Positions 51,790-61,838 of a stretch of 64,000 nucleotides of DNA are shown one piece after another. This DNA comes from Arcticibacter sp045629565. Its GTDB lineage: Bacteria > Bacteroidota > Bacteroidia > Sphingobacteriales > Sphingobacteriaceae. A model generated the notes under the pieces. It was not told the origin of the DNA and searched no databases. It saw only the letters and a program-made list of their open reading frames with translations. Location of the stretch: contig NZ_JAZQRL010000078.1 in NCBI RefSeq assembly GCF_045629565.1, positions 27,455-91,454 of the forward strand. The letters are read 5' to 3'. The translations under genes were made by a program, and so were the position numbers. Position 1 is the stretch's first letter, and each line of letters begins with the position of its first letter.

Positions 51790-53745
51790 ATGATTGATTT
51801 GAATGGAAGAAACAGAGTTGTGATCAGCAACATATCTCCGATAGTTGAGGAGGGGCGTTACCCGGCAAAATCATCGGAAGGTGAATATGTGATTATCTCT
51901 GCTGATGTATTTAGTGACGGGCATGACGAAATCGACGCTAGTGTACTCATTCAGTATCCCGGCACATCGGAATGGCGGGAGTACTTTATGGAACCGTCAT
52001 TTAATGACCGATGGAGCTATCGGCTGAAAACTGAAAAAGTCGGGAATTATCGTTGCATTATTCAGGGCTGGGTCGATCATTATGAAACATGGAGGAAGGG
52101 GCTGAAAAAAAAGTATGATGCCGGTCAGGATCTTAAAGTTGAGCTGCTCATTGGGGCAGACCTGCTGGCCCAGGCATCAGCCAAAGCTTCTTCACATCAT
52201 AAAAAGCTACTGAACTCCTGGGTGAGGACACTGAAAAAAACAGCGAATGTTGAAGATGCGGTTGAGCTTGCCCTGCTAGATGATGTATATCAGATAGTGC
52301 GGCAGTATAAAGACAAAAAACTCATTACGATTTCTTCTGAACTGAAGATTGAAACAGAGCGAAAGAGGGCAGCATACAGTACCTGGTACGAGCTGTTTCC
52401 ACGTTCTGCAGCGACGACTGAAGGTGCACACGGAACTTTTAATGATGTGAAACGCCTGCTTCCGAGAGTTGCAAAAATGGGATTTGATGTGCTGTATTTT
52501 CCGCCGATTCACCCTATCGGCGAGAAGAACCGCAAAGGTAAGAACAATTCTCTTACGGCTGTAGAGGGTGACCCAGGTTCCCCTTGGGCGATTGGTAATC
52601 GAACCGGAGGGCATAAGGATATTCATCCGGAGTTGGGTACGCTTGACGACTTCAGAGGACTTATTCAGGAAGCGAAAAACCAGAACATGGAGATCGCCAT
52701 GGATATTGCCTATCAATGCGCGCCCGACCACCCATACGTTAAGGAACACCCTCAATGGTTCAAATGGCGGCCTGACGGTTCTGTTCAGTATGCGGAGAAC
52801 CCGCCGAAGAAGTATGAAGATATATTACCTATTAATTTCGAAACAGAGGACTGGGAGAATTTGTGGCAGGAGCTGAAAAGTGTTATCGATTACTGGATTG
52901 ATAAGGGCATTACGGTTTTCAGGATAGATAATCCGCATACGAAAGCATTTCCGTTTTGGGAGTGGATGATCAGGGAGGTTCGTCGGATACATCCTGAAAT
53001 CATCTTTCTTGCAGAAGCATTTACCCGGCCGAGGCTTATGGAGCGTTTGGGCAAAGTTGGTTTCAACCAGTCATATACCTACTTTACATGGAGAAACACG
53101 AAAACAGAGATTGAGGAATACATGAACGAGCTTACGCGCTCGCCCATGCGCTATTACTTCCGGCCGAACTTTTGGCCCAATACTCCAGATATTCTTCCGC
53201 CGGCGCTTTCTTCGGGAGGAGAAAACGCCCATATCATGCGTCTTATACTGGCGGCAACATTGTCTTCCAGTTATGGAATCTACGGTCCGGTCTATGAGTT
53301 CGGTATCAATACCCCGCATCCTGGAAAGGAAGAGTATACCCATAATGAGAAGTACGAGCTTAAAAACTGGGATTGGAATAAATATACCCGTATAAAAGAG
53401 ATTATTGTTCGTGTTAACAGGATCCGGCAGCAGAACAGTGCCTTACAGACCACATGGAACATCGTTTTTGCCGAAACGACCAGTGACCAGATCCTGTGTT
53501 ATGTTAAGAACGACCCCGACACAAACAACCGCATTGCAGTGGTCGTGAACCTGGATGTTCGTCATCTTCAGGGAGCTCACGTTCGCCTGCCGCTCAGGGA
53601 GCTAGAAATAGAACCAGGGCAAGGATACAAGCTCAGAGATCTGTTGAGCGGCAGCACTTATGTATGGCATGAAGAATGGAACTATGTTCAGCTGGATCCT
53701 TATGAAATGCCCGCACACATCTTTACTATCGAACCCATAATCTAA
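51790..53745 (+). CDS. glgE: Alpha-1,4-glucan:maltose-1-phosphate maltosyltransferase
   Basis: A 651-residue GH13_3 enzyme that extends alpha-1,4-glucan with maltose from maltose-1-phosphate. N-terminal domain about 1-115 (DUF3416-like), then the catalytic barrel. AAYSTWYELFPRSAATTEG and VLYFPPIHPIGEKNRKGKNN are GlgE hallmarks. The nucleophile is Asp380 in FRIDNPHTKAFPFW and the acid/base Glu409 in FLAEAFTRP; the 29-residue spacing matches characterised GlgE. It begins a three-enzyme set and is ten bases before the TreS-maltokinase gene. Confidence 0.96.
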   Translation: MIDLNGRNRVVISNISPIVEEGRYPAKSSEGEYVIISADVFSDGHDEIDASVLIQYPGTSEWREYFMEPSFNDRWSYRLKTEKVGNYRCIIQGWVDHYETWRKGLKKKYDAGQDLKVELLIGADLLAQASAKASSHHKKLLNSWVRTLKKTANVEDAVELALLDDVYQIVRQYKDKKLITISSELKIETERKRAAYSTWYELFPRSAATTEGAHGTFNDVKRLLPRVAKMGFDVLYFPPIHPIGEKNRKGKNNSLTAVEGDPGSPWAIGNRTGGHKDIHPELGTLDDFRGLIQEAKNQNMEIAMDIAYQCAPDHPYVKEHPQWFKWRPDGSVQYAENPPKKYEDILPINFETEDWENLWQELKSVIDYWIDKGITVFRIDNPHTKAFPFWEWMIREVRRIHPEIIFLAEAFTRPRLMERLGKVGFNQSYTYFTWRNTKTEIEEYMNELTRSPMRYYFRPNFWPNTPDILPPALSSGGENAHIMRLILAATLSSSYGIYGPVYEFGINTPHPGKEEYTHNEKYELKNWDWNKYTRIKEIIVRVNRIRQQNSALQTTWNIVFAETTSDQILCYVKNDPDTNNRIAVVVNLDVRHLQGAHVRLPLRELEIEPGQGYKLRDLLSGSTYVWHEEWNYVQLDPYEMPAHIFTIEPII

Positions 53746-53755
53746 CCTTTAAGAC

Positions 53756-56700
53756 ATGCCCGAGAAGACAACAAAACTGGATGATAAGCTGCACTGGTAC
53801 AAGGATGCAGTGATATATGAATTACACATTAAAGCTTTTGCCGATGGCAACTCAGATGGTATAGGGGATTTCCAGGGGCTTATGCAGAAGCTCGACTACC
53901 TCCAGGATCTCGGAGTGACGGCTATTTGGCTCTTGCCATTCTACCCTTCACCGCTCCGCGACGACGGGTACGATATTGCTGATTACTATAACATAAATCC
54001 CTCTTATGGCACAATCAGGGAGTTTAGGTTACTTTTGAAAGAGGCGCATAAAAGGAACCTGAAAGTAATAACCGAATTAGTTATCAATCATACATCTGAC
54101 CAGCATCCCTGGTTTAAGCGGGCCCGCAAGGCCCCGAAAGGTTCTCCTCATAGAGAGTACTATGTGTGGACAGACGACCCGACCCAGTACAAAGACGCCA
54201 GAATCATATTTCAGGACTTTGAGGCATCCAACTGGTCATGGGATCCGGTGGCGCAGCAATATTACTGGCATCGCTTCTTCTTTCACCAGCCCGATCTTAA
54301 TTACGATAATCCCGCGGTGCAGGAAGAGGTGTTTAAGATGATGGATTACTGGTGTAAGATGGGGGTTGATGGTTTCAGGCTTGATGCGGTGCCTTACCTT
54401 TTCGAACGGGACGGAACGAATTGTGAAAATCTTCCGGAGACGCATGCATTTCTCAAGAAACTGCGGAGTTATGTGGATGAGCGTTATCCCGGGACGCTAT
54501 TGCTTGCAGAGGCTAATATGTGGCCAGAGGATTCGGCATCCTATTTCGGAAACGGCGATGAATGCCAGATGAACTATCACTTCCCTGTAATGCCACGCAT
54601 GTTCATGTCAGTACAAATGGAAGACCGCTATCCGATAACAGATATCTTTGATCAGACACCTGAGATTCCTGAGACTTGTCAATGGGCTATCTTTCTGAGA
54701 AACCACGACGAGCTTACTTTGGAAATGGTTACTGATGAAGAACGGGATTACATGTATAAAACGTACGTTAAAGATCCGAAGGCACGTATAAATCTGGGTA
54801 TAAGGCATCGTCTGGCCCCGTTACTTGAAAATAACCGTAATAAGATCGAATTGTTAAATTCACTGCTATTCACGCTTCCGGGTACACCGGTGTTATACTA
54901 TGGCGATGAGATCGGGATGGGCGATAACTTTTATCTGGGCGACCGCGACGGCGTGCGTACGCCGATGCAATGGGACGCAGACAGGAATGGTGGCTTCTCG
55001 ACGGCTAACCCCCAGCAGCTTTATCTGCCGATGATTCTGGATCCGCAATATCACTATTCATCTGTAAATGTTGAGCTTCAGCGCACCAACACATCCTCCC
55101 TGTTATGGTGGACAAAGCGTGTTATCAGTATGCGAAAGAAGTATAAAGCGCTGAGCCGGGGCGATATGAAATTTATTCATTCTGAAAACTCCAAGGTACT
55201 GGCTTTTACACGCTGTTACGAGGATCAGAAGATATTGGTGGTGGCAAACTTGTCGCGTTTTATCCAGTCTGCGGAACTTGACCTGGATGACTATGCGGGA
55301 CATGTACCTATGGAGGTCTTCAGCCACAACCGTTTTCCGGTGGTGAAGCTGGAGCAGCCTTATGTTTTTATGCTGAGTCCGCATTCTTGTCAGTGCTTCG
55401 TTCTACAGGATGAGCGAGTTGAGCTAGCGAATACCAGGCCATCTGAAATGCTCAAAATAGGTAAGTGGAAAGAGCTTACTGAGCCGCAGAATCTGGAGTT
55501 TCTTGAATCAAAAGTGCTGCCTGACTACATGATGCGCATGCGTTGGTTCGGAGGCAAAGGCCGGGGAATTGAGCGGATTGAGATCATTGACCATGCGACT
55601 GTACCGCTGGCGGATAACTCAGCGATTTTCTTGCTCATAGAAGTGTCTTATCAAAACGGTCTGCCTGATCTGTATCAGCTGCCAGTGACTTTAGGCAAAG
55701 GACAGTTTTCGTACAAGATACAGGAAAGTTGCCCACAATCTGTGATTTCCGCAATTCAGGTAGGGGGCGAAGATGCGGTCTTGTACGATGCCTTGTATGG
55801 CTTTGATCTCCAGGACGTGTTGATCAGGCGGATGGGTAATAATCAGGATGTCACGCTTAAGAACGGGGAGCTTACTTTTAACGGGAGCCGGGATCTGAAG
55901 AAGTATGTGACGGGTCACGACAAGATAAAGCCCAGAGTGCTATCAGCCGAGCAGAGTAACACATCACTGACCTACGATAATTGTTACTTTATGAAGTTTT
56001 ACCGTAAGGTAGACCTGGCAATCAATGCCGACATGGAGGTTACGCATTATCTGACCAAACACGCGAAGTTTAAGTATATTCCTGCCTTTGTGGGTTCATT
56101 AGAGTGGAAGTTCAAAAAAGGTACTATGGTTCTGGCAATGATGCAGGAGATGGTTCAAAGCAACAGTGATGGATGGGCTTATATGCTTGATCGACTGAAC
56201 GACTTTAATGACAGTATCCTGTCTAACCAGAACATGGGAACAATCACCCAGGAAGTAAAAGGCAACTTGTTGAATCCGACGATATATGAGGATGTTCCTG
56301 AGGATATAAAAGCGCTGCTGGACGGACGTGTTTCTGATAACGTGCGCTTACTCGGGATCCGGACGGCTGAAATGCATCTGGCGCTTGCCTCAGGCGAAAA
56401 GCTTGAAGCCTTTAAGTCGGAAGAGTACTCGCTGCATTATCAGCGGTCGCTTTTCTCGTCATTGCAGTCGCTGGTGAGAGTAACTTTTCAGAGCTTGCAG
56501 AAAAACCTGAAGAAGCTTCCGGAGAAATACAGGAATGAGGCCTCAGAACTTCTGGGTATGAAGGATGAGATTCTTTCGGTTCTTAAGCTGATATACAGAA
56601 GGAAGATTGACGTAACTAAGATAAGAATACACGGCGATTACCACCTTGGCCAGGTTCTGTTCACAGGCAAGGATTTTATAATTCTTGACTTCGAAGGAGA

Positions 56701-57118
56701 GCCTGCAAAAAGCTACAGTGAGCGCCGGTTAAAGTACTCACCGCTCAGAGATGTTGCTGGTATGATTGAATCACTTCATTATGCCGCTTATGGAAGTCTG
56801 TTCCTGGACAATCTTATAAGGGATGAAGACATTAATAAGCTACTTCCCTATGCGGAGCAATGGTATCATTATATGAGCGGCTTCTTTATGAGTGCTTACC
56901 TTGAGCGTGTAAAAGGCGCCCGCTTTATCCCTAAAGAAAAAGAGGACCTGGGGATTCTTCTACAGACATTTCTTTTGCAGAAAGCTATTTATGAGCTGAA
57001 TTATGAATTAAATAACCGGCCAGACTGGGTGCTGGTGCCGATGCGCGGAATTAAGTCTATTATGAACAACTACCGTGCTCATCAAACTAAAATTAATCAG
57101 AATGAACATGTCAGGTAA
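53756..57118 (+). CDS. treS: Trehalose synthase (TreS) fused to maltokinase (Mak/Pep2)
   Basis: A 1120-residue bifunctional enzyme. Residues about 12-550 are TreS (GH13_16), which interconverts trehalose and maltose: YELHIKAFADGNSDGIGDF, nucleophile Asp210 in GFRLDAVPYL, Glu252 in LLLAEANMW and Asp318 in LRNHDELTLEM. Residues about 590-1110 are maltokinase, which makes maltose-1-phosphate with ATP: RMRWFGGKGRGIERIEI at its start and the kinase loop IRIHGDYHLGQVLF with IILDFEGEP near 957-980. The fusion supplies GlgE's substrate directly. The last codons overlap the glgB region. Confidence 0.96.
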   Translation: MPEKTTKLDDKLHWYKDAVIYELHIKAFADGNSDGIGDFQGLMQKLDYLQDLGVTAIWLLPFYPSPLRDDGYDIADYYNINPSYGTIREFRLLLKEAHKRNLKVITELVINHTSDQHPWFKRARKAPKGSPHREYYVWTDDPTQYKDARIIFQDFEASNWSWDPVAQQYYWHRFFFHQPDLNYDNPAVQEEVFKMMDYWCKMGVDGFRLDAVPYLFERDGTNCENLPETHAFLKKLRSYVDERYPGTLLLAEANMWPEDSASYFGNGDECQMNYHFPVMPRMFMSVQMEDRYPITDIFDQTPEIPETCQWAIFLRNHDELTLEMVTDEERDYMYKTYVKDPKARINLGIRHRLAPLLENNRNKIELLNSLLFTLPGTPVLYYGDEIGMGDNFYLGDRDGVRTPMQWDADRNGGFSTANPQQLYLPMILDPQYHYSSVNVELQRTNTSSLLWWTKRVISMRKKYKALSRGDMKFIHSENSKVLAFTRCYEDQKILVVANLSRFIQSAELDLDDYAGHVPMEVFSHNRFPVVKLEQPYVFMLSPHSCQCFVLQDERVELANTRPSEMLKIGKWKELTEPQNLEFLESKVLPDYMMRMRWFGGKGRGIERIEIIDHATVPLADNSAIFLLIEVSYQNGLPDLYQLPVTLGKGQFSYKIQESCPQSVISAIQVGGEDAVLYDALYGFDLQDVLIRRMGNNQDVTLKNGELTFNGSRDLKKYVTGHDKIKPRVLSAEQSNTSLTYDNCYFMKFYRKVDLAINADMEVTHYLTKHAKFKYIPAFVGSLEWKFKKGTMVLAMMQEMVQSNSDGWAYMLDRLNDFNDSILSNQNMGTITQEVKGNLLNPTIYEDVPEDIKALLDGRVSDNVRLLGIRTAEMHLALASGEKLEAFKSEEYSLHYQRSLFSSLQSLVRVTFQSLQKNLKKLPEKYRNEASELLGMKDEILSVLKLIYRRKIDVTKIRIHGDYHLGQVLFTGKDFIILDFEGEPAKSYSERRLKYSPLRDVAGMIESLHYAAYGSLFLDNLIRDEDINKLLPYAEQWYHYMSGFFMSAYLERVKGARFIPKEKEDLGILLQTFLLQKAIYELNYELNNRPDWVLVPMRGIKSIMNNYRAHQTKINQNEHVR

Positions 57119-59042
57119 TCTTACGAACATGGGTTTTTCTTTATTTACCGATTTTGATATAGCTCTTTTCAAGGCAGGTAAGCACTATCATTTGTACAAT
57201 AAATTAGGAGCGCATTGTGTGAACCTTCAGGATACCGAGGGTACCTACTTCGCCGTTTGGGCACCTAACGCTAAATACGTTTCGGTAATTGGGAACTTTA
57301 ATTCCTGGAACAAACAGGGCCATCCTATGAATGTCAGATGGGATGGATCTGGTATTTGGGAGGTGTTCATACCTAGTGTAGGTCATGCGGAGTATTTCAA
57401 ATATTACATAGAAGGACCTAACGGATATCGTGTAGAGAAAGGAGACCCCTACGCCTTCCATTGGGAAACACCACCGCAGACCGCCTCGGTGGTCTGGGAT
57501 TGCAATTACACCTGGGGTGATTCTGAATGGTTGCAGTCCAGACAACGGGAGAATCCGCTGAAGAAGCCCATCTCCGTGTATGAGATGCATATAGGCTCCT
57601 GGAGAAAGAATGGGGAGGATGGCAGTTTTCTCAGCTACCGGGAGATTGCCGAACAGCTGCCGACGTACTGTGTCTATATGGGTTTCACTCACGTGGAGTT
57701 TATGCCGGTAATGGAACATCCTTTTTTTGGTTCATGGGGATATCAGGTGACCGGCTATTTTGCACCATCAAGCCGGTTTGGCACACCGGAAGATTTTATG
57801 TATCTGGTTGATCAGTTGCACCTGGCAGGTATCGGTGTGATCCTCGACTGGGTGCCATCTCACTTTCCCGTGGATGAACACGGCCTGGGCTATTTTGACG
57901 GAACGCATTTGTATGAATATGCAGACCCCAGAAAGGGCTTCCATCCGGATTGGAAAAGTAATATATTCAATCTTGAGCGAAACGAGGTGAGGGAATTTTT
58001 GATTTCGAATGCCTTTTACTGGCTTGACAAGTTTCATATTGACGGGCTGCGCGTAGATGCTGTGGCGTCTATGCTGTATCTTGACTATTCGAGAAACGAG
58101 GGCGAATGGATACCAAACATTCATGGGGGAAGAGAGAATCTGGAGGCAATCAGCTTCCTTCAGGAGTTTAACGAGGCGGTGCATGGTTTTTTCCCCGACG
58201 TTCTTACTATCGCTGAGGAGTCGACCTCCTGGCCGGGGGTGACTCACCCGGTACAGCATGGAGGACTTGGCTTCGACATGAAGTGGATGATGGGGTGGAT
58301 GCACGATTCTTTGAATTACTTCCAGAAGGATCCTATCTACCGGCGTTATCACCACGGTCAGCTGACTTTTAGTCTGGTATATGCTTTCTCCGAAAAGTTC
58401 TGCTTGCCCTTGTCGCACGATGAGGTAGTACACGGCAAAGCGTCGCTGATCAATAAGATGCCGGGAGATGCCTGGCAGAAAGCGGCTAACCTTCGACTAT
58501 TATATGCTTACATGTACGGACATCCGGGTGCGAAGCTGATCTTTATGGGAGGCGAGTTCGCACAGGCGCATGAGTGGCAGCACGATTACAGTTTGGACTG
58601 GCATGAAAATTATCATCCGCTGAACAACGGGGTGCAGCATTTACTTAAAGACCTTAACGAATTGTACAAAGCTCCGGCTATGTATGAGTTGAATTTTAGT
58701 CCGGACGGCTTTCGCTGGATCGACTGTTGTGATGCAGACCATTGCATTCTAAGCTGGATGCGCAAAGGTGAAGCAGCTGGTGATGAGCTTTTGTTTGTTG
58801 CCAATTTCACTCCTGCAGTGCGTCATAATTATAGGGTAGGAGTTTCCGCACCGGGGTTCTATACTGAGATATTAAATTCGGACAACCTGAAATACGGAGG
58901 TAGCGATGTATTAAACCCGGGTGAGATTGAAGCATTTCCGGTATGTGTCCACGGGTTTACACATTCCTTGTCTATAACGGTACCCCCGCTTGGGGTCACG
59001 GTCTTAAGATTTTCACGAGAGAATCCTGACTACATCTTTTAG
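57102..59042 (+). CDS. glgB: 1,4-alpha-glucan branching enzyme
   Basis: A 646-residue GH13_9 enzyme that makes alpha-1,6 branches. N-terminal CBM48 domain (GTYFAVWAPNAKYVSVIGNF), then the barrel with VEFMPVMEHPFFGSWGYQV and GVILDWVPSHFPVDEHG. The nucleophile Asp is near residue 319 in DGLRVDAVASMLY, the acid/base Glu near 372 in LTIAEESTSWPG, and the third site is LPLSHDEVVHGK. Possible starts are ATGs at 57102, 57108 and 57129; the first two overlap the end of the TreS-maltokinase gene, giving translational coupling, and 57102 is used here. The CBM48 region is short, as in single-CBM branching enzymes. Confidence 0.95.
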   Translation: MNMSGNLTNMGFSLFTDFDIALFKAGKHYHLYNKLGAHCVNLQDTEGTYFAVWAPNAKYVSVIGNFNSWNKQGHPMNVRWDGSGIWEVFIPSVGHAEYFKYYIEGPNGYRVEKGDPYAFHWETPPQTASVVWDCNYTWGDSEWLQSRQRENPLKKPISVYEMHIGSWRKNGEDGSFLSYREIAEQLPTYCVYMGFTHVEFMPVMEHPFFGSWGYQVTGYFAPSSRFGTPEDFMYLVDQLHLAGIGVILDWVPSHFPVDEHGLGYFDGTHLYEYADPRKGFHPDWKSNIFNLERNEVREFLISNAFYWLDKFHIDGLRVDAVASMLYLDYSRNEGEWIPNIHGGRENLEAISFLQEFNEAVHGFFPDVLTIAEESTSWPGVTHPVQHGGLGFDMKWMMGWMHDSLNYFQKDPIYRRYHHGQLTFSLVYAFSEKFCLPLSHDEVVHGKASLINKMPGDAWQKAANLRLLYAYMYGHPGAKLIFMGGEFAQAHEWQHDYSLDWHENYHPLNNGVQHLLKDLNELYKAPAMYELNFSPDGFRWIDCCDADHCILSWMRKGEAAGDELLFVANFTPAVRHNYRVGVSAPGFYTEILNSDNLKYGGSDVLNPGEIEAFPVCVHGFTHSLSITVPPLGVTVLRFSRENPDYIF

Positions 59043-59051
59043 ATATCCGCT

Positions 59052-59711
59052 ATGAAACAGACTACTTTCCTGTACAGGAACGGCTTATCGATAGCCTTCC
59101 TGTCTCTCTTTGTTTTCACCTGGCTGGCACAGGCCTGGACAGGGTGGAAGGAGCATAATCAAGAACTCGAGGATGGAGGGGCGGAGCTGCTCCTACTATC
59201 TGATTATTTGAGATCCGGACACTTTATTTCCGCCACGTTCGAGAACTTTCAGAGTGAGTTCTTGCAGATGGCGCTGTATGTTGTGTTAACGATAGGTTTG
59301 CGTCAACAGGGTTCTGCAGAATCTAAACATCTTGAAGGAAAGGAAGAAGTAGACAGAGAGCCAGAGCCGTCGGCTAATGCCCCCTGGCCAGTGCGCAGAG
59401 GAGGCTGGATTTTGAAACTTTACAGCAATTCACTGTCTCTGGCTTTTTTTGCGTTGTTCCTGGGAAGCTGGCTCCTGCATCTTTATGGGAGCTGGCAGGA
59501 TTTCAATGTTGAACAGGCGTTGGAGCGCAAAGGACGAGTAGATATAATTTCCTATCTGGGGGGATCTACATTCTGGTTCGAGACCTTCCAAAACTGGCAA
59601 AGTGAATTTTTATCTGTGGCGTCTATCGTTATACTCACCATCTATTTGCGGCAGAAGGGCTCTCCGGAATCGAAGCCTGTAGATGCTCCGCATATGGAGA
59701 CAGGAAAGTAA
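59052..59711 (+). CDS. DUF6766-like membrane protein with internal duplication
   Basis: A 219-residue membrane protein. It consists of two similar halves: NGLSIAFLSLFVFTWLAQ and NSLSLAFFALFLGSWLLH begin the halves, and FQSEFLQMALYVVLTIGLRQ and WQSEFLSVASIVILTIYLRQ end them. Each half has two membrane helices, so four in total. This pattern matches the DUF6766 family, which has no known function. It follows glgB by nine bases, so it is probably co-transcribed; a link to glycogen or stress response is only suggested by position. Confidence 0.82.
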   Translation: MKQTTFLYRNGLSIAFLSLFVFTWLAQAWTGWKEHNQELEDGGAELLLLSDYLRSGHFISATFENFQSEFLQMALYVVLTIGLRQQGSAESKHLEGKEEVDREPEPSANAPWPVRRGGWILKLYSNSLSLAFFALFLGSWLLHLYGSWQDFNVEQALERKGRVDIISYLGGSTFWFETFQNWQSEFLSVASIVILTIYLRQKGSPESKPVDAPHMETGK

Positions 59712-59772
59712 ATTAAATTTCAACAAAAGCCCTGATAGACTGTTAGTTCTTTACATCTAAATAAAACATGCC

Positions 59773-60012
59773 ATGTTAGAAAACGTAAATCCAACACACA
59801 AAGAAGGGCCCATTGCAAGGGTAATTGAAGAACAGACAGCGAAGATTCCATCAGATGTATTTTTGTGGGCTGCTCTTGCTTCTATGGGAGTATCCCTCAC
59901 ACTGAAATGCTTAAACAGAAAGCATACCGCATTATTTGTAGGTCAATGGGCCGCACCATTTCTTCTGCTGGGAATTTACAATAAGATTGTAAAGACTGAA
60001 GGACACGACTAA
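59773..60012 (+). CDS. Small membrane protein of unknown function
   Basis: A 79-residue protein with two hydrophobic stretches (FLWAALASMGVSLTL and ALFVGQWAAPFLLLGIY) separated by CLNRKH. The N-terminus (about 1-28) is polar and helical. No family is recognised by eye, although proteins of this type occur in many Sphingobacteriaceae. It is 61 bases after the DUF6766-like gene and ends at a terminator, so it may close the glgE transcript. Confidence 0.7.
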   Translation: MLENVNPTHKEGPIARVIEEQTAKIPSDVFLWAALASMGVSLTLKCLNRKHTALFVGQWAAPFLLLGIYNKIVKTEGHD

Positions 60013-60020
60013 TTTTAAAT

Positions 60021-60060
60021 GGCCAGGGCCTGTTAGTCATTAGCAGGCTCCGGTTTTTTT
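60021..60060 (+). terminator. Terminator of the glgE-linked transcript
   Basis: GGGCCTG pairs with CAGGC-TCC across a 10-base loop with one mismatch, followed by GGTTTTTTT. Confidence 0.7.
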
Positions 60061-60119
60061 AAGCCTTATCTATCTCCGTGCATTCATGCATCAATTCAAC
60101 GCTTTGCTTTTATAAATCT

Positions 60120-61838
60120 ATGTACGTATTAGGTATTAACGCCGTTTTTCACGACTCCGCGGCTTGCATTATCCAAGATGGTCAGTTACTTGCCGCGGCA
60201 GAAGAGGAGCGCTTTACACATATAAAACATGGCAAGAGACCTGTGCCATTCTCGACCTGGGAACTTCCCTTTCATGCTATTGATTATTGTTTGAAAGTAG
60301 CCGATATTCATTTGAGCGATGTGGACCACATTGCCTATTCATTTGATCCAAGCATTTTGATTCCCGAGCAATATGCCCAAAAACCTACTATTGAAATTCC
60401 TTTCAATCCGGCAATAAAATATCACTCCGACTGGCTAAGCCCCTGGGATCCATTATTTATTTCGTCAGTTTTAAATGCCCCCTCCCAGCTGGTAGATGGT
60501 TATCCGCACCACTTGCAGCGAAGATTCAAGGGAGCGACATTAAACGACTTTAAGTGGCATTTTGTGGAGCATCACATATCGCATGCTGCAAGTGCTTTTC
60601 TGCCTTCTCCATTTACAAATGCAGCGGTCATGACCCTCGACGGCAGGGGAGAGCTTGCGACTACAACCTATAACGTGGGTGCCGGCAATGGTATACATCG
60701 CATTGGTGAGGTGAAGATGCCGCATTCCCTCGGCCTCCTTTATGAGCGGCTTACTACTTATTTGGGTTTCTTGCATTCATCAGACGAATATAAAGTGATG
60801 GCACTTGCCTCTTATGGGAAGCCTGAATTCGTCAGGGACTTCAGGGAAATGATCAGCATAAGTGATGGCGGGCAGTATATCATCCGTGATGAACGTTTGG
60901 AGGAGCGGTTTGGTCCCGCACGATTAAGACATGAAGAGTTCACTTCCCATCATTTTAATATAGCGCATTCACTTCAGCATGTATTGGAAGAGACGGTGCT
61001 TGAGCTGGCAGACTGGTTCTATCAGGAAACCAGGGAAGAAAATCTCTGTTTGGCGGGAGGCGTTGCACTTAATTGTGTGTTAAACGCGAGGATCCGGGAT
61101 AAAAGCCCTTTCAAAAACGTTTGGGTGCAGCCTGCGGCCGGTGATTCAGGCACCGCATTGGGCGCTGCCGAATGGGTTGATGCGAGAGAGCGTAACAGCC
61201 GGAAAAAAGATTTTGTTATGGACCATGTGTATTGGGGGCCCGGATATACGGATGCGGAAATTGAACATTTTCTTAAATGGGCGAAAGTGCCCTACCGGAA
61301 GATGATCGATACCGCTGAAGAAACGGCGGAGATACTTGCGCAAGATAAGATCATAGGATGGTATCAGGGAAGAATGGAGTTTGGTCCCCGTGCTCTTGGC
61401 AGCCGTTCCATCCTGGCTTCTCCGATTAGTCCGGCTATGCAGTCGAGGCTCAACGAAGTTAAGGATCGGGAAGATTTTCGTCCGGTTGCACCGGTAGTGC
61501 TGGAAGAAGACTCGGGAGAGTGGTTCGAAGGAGCTGAATACTCTCCATTTATGCTGTTCATCTATGACGTTAAGGCAGATAAAGCAGACAAAATTCCTGC
61601 GGTTCGTCACACAGATGGTACTGCAAGGATACAGACGGTAAATGCGGAGCAACATCCAGAGTACTATAGGCTTCTGAAGGCCTTTAAAAAGAAGACCGGC
61701 GTGCCAATACTGGTAAATACTTCTTTTAATACATTAGGAAAACCGATTGTTTCTTCTCCAAGGGATGCTGTGGAGTGCTTCTGGACATCGCCGTTTGACG
61801 CACTGATTATCGGATCATTTTTAATTGAGAAAAGATGA
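60120..61838 (+). CDS. Carbamoyltransferase (NodU/CmcH family)
   Basis: A 572-residue enzyme that transfers a carbamoyl group from carbamoyl phosphate to a hydroxyl of a sugar or other small molecule. The N-terminal YrdC-like/Kae1-like fold starts LGINAVFHDSAACIIQDG and has AAAEEERFTHIKHGKRPVP. HHISHAASAFLPSPF and LAGGVALNCVLNARI are further family motifs. The C-terminal domain begins near YQGRMEFGPRALGSRSILA. The frame opens at 60078, but the ATG at 60120 begins the conserved strand. It overlaps the GT2 gene by ATGA, so carbamoylation of a glycan is likely. Confidence 0.93.
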   Translation: MYVLGINAVFHDSAACIIQDGQLLAAAEEERFTHIKHGKRPVPFSTWELPFHAIDYCLKVADIHLSDVDHIAYSFDPSILIPEQYAQKPTIEIPFNPAIKYHSDWLSPWDPLFISSVLNAPSQLVDGYPHHLQRRFKGATLNDFKWHFVEHHISHAASAFLPSPFTNAAVMTLDGRGELATTTYNVGAGNGIHRIGEVKMPHSLGLLYERLTTYLGFLHSSDEYKVMALASYGKPEFVRDFREMISISDGGQYIIRDERLEERFGPARLRHEEFTSHHFNIAHSLQHVLEETVLELADWFYQETREENLCLAGGVALNCVLNARIRDKSPFKNVWVQPAAGDSGTALGAAEWVDARERNSRKKDFVMDHVYWGPGYTDAEIEHFLKWAKVPYRKMIDTAEETAEILAQDKIIGWYQGRMEFGPRALGSRSILASPISPAMQSRLNEVKDREDFRPVAPVVLEEDSGEWFEGAEYSPFMLFIYDVKADKADKIPAVRHTDGTARIQTVNAEQHPEYYRLLKAFKKKTGVPILVNTSFNTLGKPIVSSPRDAVECFWTSPFDALIIGSFLIEKR

